Positions 13,701 to 22,700 of a stretch of 50,360 nucleotides of DNA are shown here, piece after piece; position 1 is the first letter of the stretch, and every line of letters starts with the position of its first letter. Position numbers and translations under genes: made by a program. The stretch comes from Saccoglossus kowalevskii. Lineage: Eukaryota > Hemichordata > Enteropneusta > Harrimaniidae. A model generated the notes under the pieces. It saw nothing but the letters and a program-made list of their open reading frames with translations, ran no database searches and was not told the DNA's origin. The stretch is taken from positions 179,495 to 229,854 of the forward strand of contig NW_003107602.1 in NCBI RefSeq assembly GCF_000003605.2. The letters are read 5' to 3'.

Positions 13701-16700
13701 TCGCAGAGAAATTTCGCGATTGTAAGAATTAACGATGTATTCAGTTCGTTTGAGTTGTCCGCGACAGATAACGAGCATGGCTGTTTTTTCAGCAATATAG
13801 TGAATTTGCAGAACGCATAGTTCGATTAAATTACACGTTTCAGACACAAAGAACGAGACTTTCTACACAGACAGTGAATATGTCTGAGCATAAGGTACCG
13901 CAAAGGCAAATATGTTCAAAATGGTGGCTACCAGTGAAATATATCGCCTTTTCCTTAATTATGACTCTTCCACCTCATATTCTCAAGAGCTACAAGCACA
14001 AGTACCGTTTCTATCTAAGTAGCACCCTCTGGCGACAAGGATATTCTGTGACGTAAAGGGATATAAAAGGCGTCGACATAGTTTTGATCTTTTACAAATT
14101 TACTGTATTCTAAAATAAGAGCGACTGCTCTACCACACATACAGGGAGGGTGTATTACCTGCAAATAATATTAATCTTTTATTGTTTACTGCCAGTGGCT
14201 AACTGGTTACGTACGATTGATTTATTTGCGTAGTGCTAGAGTTACATCAATTCAGATGATGAGTTCGGTAAACGTCTTACCAGTACATGCATGCACGTAA
14301 GTCAACCGTACATTACGGGAAATGTTTTATACACGAGATAGCCTCAACAATCCATTAGGCTAGTATCATCGCCGTGACCCTCGTCTAACTGCTAGATCAT
14401 CTTTATATTGCCCATTAATCACGATTATAATCAATCATATCTGTTGCCATGGTTGTCTCTAATCAATCGACTCATCATCTGACTAATTTGGTGACCATGG
14501 CAACGAAATTAAGTAGTTCCCTTCCTCGTCAATCACACTCGGCACTGGTGTTTCGTAACCCAATACCCGTCACTTGAGATATGTTACACGAGAAATACGA
14601 GCGGATATGTGTACACCCAGTTATCAGTCGCGGTACAGTAAACCATTTGACAGTTTGTAAACACTTATTCTGTGTTGCTTAAATTAAAAAAAAAATATTC
14701 CTTCGATAAAACTATGAGCTATTTTTAATGCGCATGCACATTAATATATTACTAAGTGCAAAGTATAATATTCAGGTACATATCATAATCATATCATATC
14801 ATCCAAATGTAATAGTAAAATTATGATATCCCTGTTCATTAAAATGCTGTAAATTTTAGGCAGAAATGTTATTCTGTTTTATGTGCATTTGCCTTGAAGC
14901 TTTCGAATCCTCAATTTAATAAATCCGAAGATCGTGTTTGTAGGAAGTAGGGAATATGGAACAAGGTGTAAGGGTAATCAGTATGGTTTCAGATTATATT
15001 TGTTTCCCCTATGCAGCAGCACTAATCTAGCACCAAACGACAAGACGAATTATCTATTTTACCCGACCTGCTGACGTGCATGAACTACGCATACTATGAG
15101 AGGGACAATAATAGCTTCGTATCGATGAGGAAATTGCCGTTGGTATTTTGTATACATAGTCCATTGTCCATAAAGTGAAGTGAAATTTCCTGGAGTCAAG
15201 AGGTCCCTTTGTTTGAAATCTAAATGTAATCATAATGCATATTATGCATAGAGTTCATTCGTTGTATTAAGTGTCAGAAAGGGCACTTATTGCCGTAAAT
15301 TAGAAAAACATTTCCATTATTTTTTAATAGCATTTCGGCAACTCTATTATTTTATTCATATTTTCCCGGCGTGTGTGATGCATATGCTGCGAGGTGACAA
15401 TTTCAGTTTTCATTTTCAAATATTTTTTTAGTCTATCATTTGAAAAACATTATTATATATATATTATTAAATGATACACGACTAACACTTATTTTCGTCT
15501 TTATATGTCACAGGTATATTTGATAGCATGTTTGGATTGGGTCCAATAATTGGCTTCATTGCCGGCTGGTTACTTGGTTCATTGTACGTCGATTTCTATA
15601 ATTCCGAGACCACTCTCACGGTGGACGACCCCCGTTGGGTTGGTGCGTGGTGGATCGGTATCATTATTGGAGGCGGGCTAGTTATTTTCGCTTCATTGCC
15701 ATTCTGGGTGTTTCCTAAGAAGTTATGGGTTGAGTGGAACCCAGTCAGCACCGTGACTGCAATCAGAGAAGATGCCGTTATACAAGCGCCTGATGGTGAC
15801 CGGGCCGATAATGACGAGGGGAATACCAACAGTGAGGTGTTATTGCGATCGAGAAAACTGCCTAGAAAGGTTAAAGGTAAATAGACGCTAGACAAAATGG
15901 CGCGCCGAGATCTCGTTGGGTGCGAGAGAGCGAAAAGACTTGTTTTTACCCCTCAAACAGTACTAGTGTTTCATCATCTCCAAGCATCACGTCCACTGTT
16001 CTTAAGAATATTGCTATGTATAGCCAGGGCGGAGTTACATAAAATCTATTGGCTGAACAAATCGCCTCATTTGCATAAATTAATATTCATGAGCAATGAA
16101 AAAAAACACGTTTTTTTTTTCAGTCAAACTTTGCCAAAATGCTTTTATATAGCCAACATGGTAGTTATAAATTGACAACTTCTATCATTACGAGCTGAAA
16201 AATAATCAAAAAACTTATGTAAAAGTGTGTGTGACACGTTTTGATCAGAGCCCAGCACATCGTTGATTTCGAAATGTTTTATCCAGATCAGACGGCGCCC
16301 TCTCGTGCCAATCCCCCTACATATGGCAGTGGAACAGTAGACGCAATTGCGGGAATAAATGAAACACTATTTGAAAAGCCAAAACAATGTCTCGTGGTAC
16401 TCGAGATCTTGAAGTCCATTTGCGCCTAGGGTATAATGTCGTTTAAATAATGTTATGTTACCATATATGAAACACTATTAAACGAGAGACAATAGTTGCG
16501 TTCACACACAGATCCTATACACGGACTAAAAGTTCAAAAACATTAGCCCGTGCTAAAAAAAAAAATAATACGTGCTTAATACGGGCAAGTAGGAGCTAAA
16601 TCTCGCCCGTTTTTAAGACCTGGGAAAATAATGCAATAAAAAATACAAAAAAACAAAATACCCTTATATTCGTTGTTTCTTTGAATATCTACTATTATAT

Positions 16701-19700
16701 TCATAATCACTCATTTCAGTACATTATTTCCGACATGAAAAGGGACGTCAGTTAAAAAGTTTGCAAATTTGTATAATCCTGGTAAATTTATTCGTCCCTT
16801 ATTCCATACAAAGTGCCTCTGTGGTCTATACTAGGTTGGTCTAATGTAGGTCTATCTCATAAATGAACGCAGCTGGATCGAGCTGGTATGCAAACGGGAT
16901 TATGTTTATTCTTAATCCGTATTGCGTTTCAATAAGACTTAGTATATAACACCGCTTATCTTGATTCTCATTCATCATCTTCGATCCACGATCTCGAACA
17001 CAATTTTTGTACTCTTTGCATACAAATTTATGTGAATATTTGCATAATTGATTGTTGTGTGTGAAAGCGCTAATTATAGACAGTTATTAGTCGTCAAAGA
17101 TTTAGATCAGTATTCTTATATATTTGTTGGTGATTTGTTTGTTTGTTTGTTTATCAATAGACATGCCTGGTACAACTAAGAGATTACTCACCAACTGTAC
17201 GTATATGTGTATCAGTATTGGTGCTTGTTGTGAGATAGCGTTCGCTGCCGGGTATTATCTCTTCTTGCCCAAGTACCTGCAGTCGCAATATGGCGTCAGT
17301 GCATCATTCGCCGACCTCGTTATCGGTAAGATTATTATTATCATTATGTTATCATGCGACACGTGATTTATTTGGTCGTGCTATAAGGGGGATGTACTCA
17401 ATGAAATGTCTGCAATTTGCATGGCGCCCGGAATTACATGGTCAATTCGCATCGGGAGTTGAAATAATTGATTCTGGTATGATCACCAACAAATGCTGAG
17501 CGTTTTTAATCATCTGTACGTATTGGTAAACCTAGAACGCATGCGCACTGGTGTTTTCCAGTAATTCATCGAGCGAATATTGATATATGTGCAGCAAATG
17601 CAATCAAGATGCAATATGGAAAAATGCTCAAAAAAGCAAGACTCAAAGTTACCGACATTGCCTATTTCATGTATCAATATTGATTAAAAAATCTTAGTAA
17701 CAATCAATCACATAATTTAAATTATTCTTTGAACATTCCATATATAGAAATAAGCTAATTAGTATGCATTTATGTCATAGAAGGTTAAATATGTTTGTAT
17801 ACCGTGAATGTACTTTTATAACATATACTCAGAATTTCACATCAATCAAGAATTCAGTATCTTCAAACCCAAATCAAAGGACCCGATGCATACGAAAATC
17901 CTCTCAAAATCTGCATTTGGGTCCTTGAGAAAATTGATTTTTGAAATTCAATATGTTAATTCCGACGCTCTGTGCTTGCTTTGATCAATTATCCTGTCGT
18001 GTGAAAAATGTATCTATCAGAGTGATTGTAGTTACTAGTATGGAATGTGATGGCGACTTATAATTAATTGAGTACATCTATATGTGTGTATTTTGTTTAC
18101 GCGGTGTGACATCCGCCGCTCATGGCAGTGTATCATTGAGCTAGATATGAACATATGAAAGATATACTGAAGTGGACTGCATGAAATTGTGTTAGACGCA
18201 CCGGGAGACTTTATAAATCCTTTTATTGACACACGTTTTGAAAAATATTCATCAGTATTTTTTTCTTGCAACAGATATTTCTGTATTGGTACAGTTCCAA
18301 TACATTGGATGAAAGGTGGTTTCTTCTTCAAACAAATAATTAAAACTGAACCTACTTATCAAAAATATACCCATTTCAGAGAACTTCCAAGAACTTGGGC
18401 GTTGAGCATATAATACCTGTCCATTTGCCTGCTGACCTCGCCAATTCTTTACTGAATTGCCACATACTCCACTAGTGGGGAGTGTTCGTCCAATACGGAA
18501 GTGTATGTGTAGTGTTAATGTGTGCCCCATGCTAGTTATTATTTAGCTAACTCATCAATTCTATTTATTGCTAAAGTGTGACTGGAGATTGACTATAGTA
18601 ATGTAAACCCAAAAATGTGTTGTCCGACCACGAACTTCAAATACGGTGCTACAAACCCTGTATTGGTTTTCACCGGTGGTTCGAACCAGACGATGTTCGA
18701 CCTCATAACGTTCGACCCAGTGAAAGTTGAACCCTACACTGTTCGACCTCATAAGGTTCAACCCAGTGACAGTCGAACCCTACACTGATCGACCTCATAA
18801 GGTTCAACCCAGTGAAAGACGAACCTTCCACTGTTTCACCTTACTATGTTATACCTGATGCGCCGAATCCCACTAAAACACACAAAATCTATACAATTGA
18901 GTTTTACCCGTTTTTTTTTTTCGTTACAGCATGTGTACCAGCGCCCTCATTTGTCATCGGAGTGATCGTAATCGGTGTCATTATCTATCGAACCAACCTC
19001 GGTAGACGTGGAATGCTCACTGTACTTGTTTGTTTGTCATTCTTCTCCACTGTATTGATGGGATTGCAGATATTACTAGGCTGCAATCCACCACAGTTTG
19101 CCGGGGCCAATACAAACTACTACAGTGTGTGAGTATAATATGAATCGTCAAATATATTTCTATTAAAATGCCGAGACCACCGTTTCTATTGAAATACGAT
19201 TACATGAACATCATTCAGTAAGTGGGAATTTGGAGAAACGGTGAAATATTTTGGAAGACGTGTTTTCGGGCATTTTTCGGATATGAATCACGCATTCACA
19301 TCTACAAATAACTATATTGAAATTTCATAAAACATAAACCTCCCAAGTCATGTATCGTTATACGTTTAAAGCGGGAATTGAGTCCCAAGCGACGATAACA
19401 ACACACGCTAACAACGCAAAGGCTCATGGGTAGACGCTTGTTTGTAAACAATGACACGTTACGGCCATCTGACGCATGCGCAGGTGACGACTCCCTCGCT
19501 TTAACACTGCTATTTTTATGTGTGCAGAGATAAAGAACGATAATTCATTCACGTGATTTCGAAAAGAGATGTACTCAAAGGTTGTCATACTTATATTTTG
19601 ATCTGTTGTTATTAAATTTTTAAAAAAATGAGTACATTGAATTGCATTACTATTATCGACTTATATTGCACGCCCTCTATGGTGCGCATCTGTCGTAGAA

Positions 19701-22700
19701 GTGGTATTCGACAAGGTTACCTAATAAAAACAATAGCCAAAGAAAATAGCACAGACTATTGATCGGGCATGACTCAACATGTATTGTATTTAAATCTTTC
19801 ACATGCATTGTTAACGTAATCTAGTTTCTCCCGCAACCGTCATTGGAGAAACGCGTCAATTGTTTATGACGTCACTGGAGAGAATCTTGCATGGTGAGCA
19901 GTAACTACTGTTCATTCCACGTGACTTGTCAGTATTAGCATGCAATTGAAAATAATGTTTCTTTATGTCATGTTGCACGCACTGAGAATGGAATGTTGAC
20001 AAGTGGAATAATTCATTTTCATGCAAATTATTTCCTAAAGGTTGTAATCTTTTAAGGAGAATTGGTAGTGAAAAGAAATCCAAATTGATTCTTTGATAGA
20101 TTACACCAAATTAGTTTCAGCTCTGTGACGAATAAGGGTAAACTGTCGATAGTCGGTCATACATAATATTAATCTGTTATTATTAATAAATATTGTGTAT
20201 AAACGTAATAGACGTGATTAAATTGCGAACGCCAGGACAGGAAATATGGAGTGCGTTAGGAACGACCGACTATCGAGACTAAAGTCCCACGCGTAAATAC
20301 TTCGCATTCCCATCAAACGCCAAATACACATTTACACAATTACATTAAGACCGATACCTGGCGACAGTCTAGGGGTAACCATCCTTGTTACCATGACATC
20401 TAAGTTAAAGATTTTTCAATTTTGATTCTTAACAATGGCCGTTTTGTGGAATGGATTGTCGTAGTAGTCACGTGACAATTTTCGTGATTTTCTGTCTACT
20501 TTATTCTCACCGCCATCCCTCTTCACGACTGAACCGACTGCACTCATTTGACCTTTGAACCCAGGGTCAACTTTTGCCACCTTCACAAAATAAACCCGTA
20601 ATTTATTCCATTTGTTTTCCAAAATTGTTAATCAAGACATGGAACTAGCTGGAAATTATGACAATCTGGTACAAAATTAAAAAAAATCAACTGGACAACT
20701 ATTGTTTCGTTTCGTCAGTAATTGTCGTGATGTGTCTTACAGGTCAGAGGTCGGGGAAGTGAGTCTATCCGCTTACTGTAATAAAGACTGTGGTTGTACG
20801 GACAGAGCTTATAACCCAGTCTGCGGCTCAAATGGCATTACGTATTATTCGCCGTGTCATGCTGGGTGTACAAAGAAAGACGGACAGGTCAGTGGAGAAC
20901 AACTCTATGCAACTGTGTCGATATTAAAAGATATAGTAAAATCCAATTCATTAATGAAAATACTAGAAATTTTACAAATTTCATTAAAGTTGCATGTGTG
21001 TCTGTCTGTCTGTCTGTACGTATGTCTGTTCCATCATTATCTCAAGACCCGCTGGTCAGATTTCGAAGAAACTTTGCACAAAGATGCTCTAGGACAATTA
21101 TCAAAGCTAATTAACGATTCATGCATATCATATATCTTATTTCAATCTATATTTCAAGTTCTAGTCACATTTCAATGAAATGTAGTACATATAAATACTC
21201 TAGGACAATGCACACAACGATTAGTTTTCTTCTATTTTTTTAAGAATTAATGATCACAGACCTATTTATTTTTTTTATTTTTTTCAGTTTGTATGTTTAC
21301 AAACACCGTTATTGTGCAACAGTGTGTTTATGAACACCGTTATTGTGCAACATGTGTTTACAAACACTTATCATGCAACAGTTTGTGTGTTTACAAACAC
21401 CGTTACTGTGCAACAGTTTGTGTGTTTACAAACACCGTTACTGTGCAACAGTTTGTGTGTTTACAAACACCGTTATTGTGCAACAGTTTGTGTGTTTACA
21501 AACACCGTTATTGTGCAACAGTTTGTTTATGAACACCGTTATTGTGCAACAGTTTGTGTGTTTACAAACACTTATCATGCAACAGTTTGTGTGTTTACAA
21601 ACACCGTTACTGTGCAACAGTTTGTTTATGAACACCGTTATTGTGCAACAGTTCGTGTGTTTACAAACACTTATTGTGCAACAGTTTGTGTGTTTACAAA
21701 CACTTATCATGCAACAGTTTGTGTGTTTACAAACACCGTTACTGTGCAACAGTTTGTTTATGAACACCGTTATTGTGCAACAGTTCGTGTGTTTACAAAC
21801 ACTTTCAATATTGCGCAACAGTTCGTGTGTTTACAAACACCATTATTGCACAATAGTTCGTGTGTTTACAAACACCATTGTACAACAGTTCGTGTGTTTG
21901 ATCACAGACCTATTTAGTTTGGATTGAAATCTATGTATAATAATCGCTTAATTTGCATAACAATTACTAGTATCTAATTATCTACCTATATCTCAAAAAC
22001 AGTTATTGCGTTTCAATAAGACTTAGTATATAAGTGCTTGGGGGTATTGCTAAATACTTGATTAGTTTTGGATTAAAATACTCTTTAAGGCTATATATAT
22101 GTCACAAATAAAATTGTAATTTGCGTGATATACAAAGTATAGTCTAAAAACATGTTTTCATATTTGTCGAATTAACAGAATCACAATTTCGCTCACCTCA
22201 ATTAAACAGTTAATATTTTAACGTCATTTGCTTCATATAGATATACTATGAATGCGGCTGCGTAGAGGCTAGTGAAATGACGCCTCCAACGGTCATGATG
22301 ACAACAACACCGACGACGACAAAAATTAGCAAGGACAATGCCTCAGACCAAGTAGATAACAATGCCGCTAACCTTACAACGAAAGCACCGATTGCACTGC
22401 AACAGTATCAGATTGTAACGTCTATGGTCGTCGAGCTACCGGTCAAGGAATATCCCAACTCGATAAATGCCGGGGTCTGCAAACAAGACTGCGACTATTT
22501 TATACCATTCATGATCATGTTGTGTCTTAGTACGGTGCTACTTAGTATGGAAACAATACCGGTTGTAATGGTAACTCTGAGGTAAGTTGTATTCATTACA
22601 ATATACGTCGAAAATTTTATTCTGTAATTTAGGGAGAGCACAATCTGGCATGCTTACAACTCCAGCAGCCTGATAATTTTCATTGCAACTGTTGTCGATA

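Larger units (their letters stand above)
1730..15513 (+). other. SLCO intron 1 (13.8 kb)
   Basis: Donor GTAAGT, acceptor CACAG. OATP similarity is continuous across the junction ([13 protein letters not shown]), so no exon is missing. I saw no convincing coding sequence inside; open frames up to 128 codons lack family similarity and codon character. It contains a foldback element at 4261-4507, a 27-base T run at 5943-5969, X-box-like palindromes at 7704, 9641, 14442 and 14495, an NRF1-like palindrome at 6900 and a CRE palindrome at 12166. Its size in a gene with otherwise short introns makes it the likeliest place for enhancers. Confidence 0.85.
20888..22240 (+). other. SLCO intron 5, mostly repeats
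   Basis: Donor GTCAGT, acceptor ATATAG. About 110 bases inside is a (TGTC)n run (20999-21018) followed by a stretch typical of invertebrate dispersed repeats. A large minisatellite at 21290-21898 is bounded by an 18-bp direct repeat. The second copy of the 30-bp dispersed repeat is at 22004-22033. No coding exon was seen; the long open frames here are products of the repeat. Confidence 0.85.

Noticed and set aside
18675-18695. tRNA gene at the GGTTCGAACC B-box-like site
   Set aside because: No A-box or acceptor-stem pairing at the right distance; it is part of a local repeat.
21293-21927. Long open frames (79-201 codons) on both strands in SLCO intron 5
   Set aside because: They arise from a minisatellite whose unit happens to lack stops in several frames; the peptides are simple repeats with no domain.
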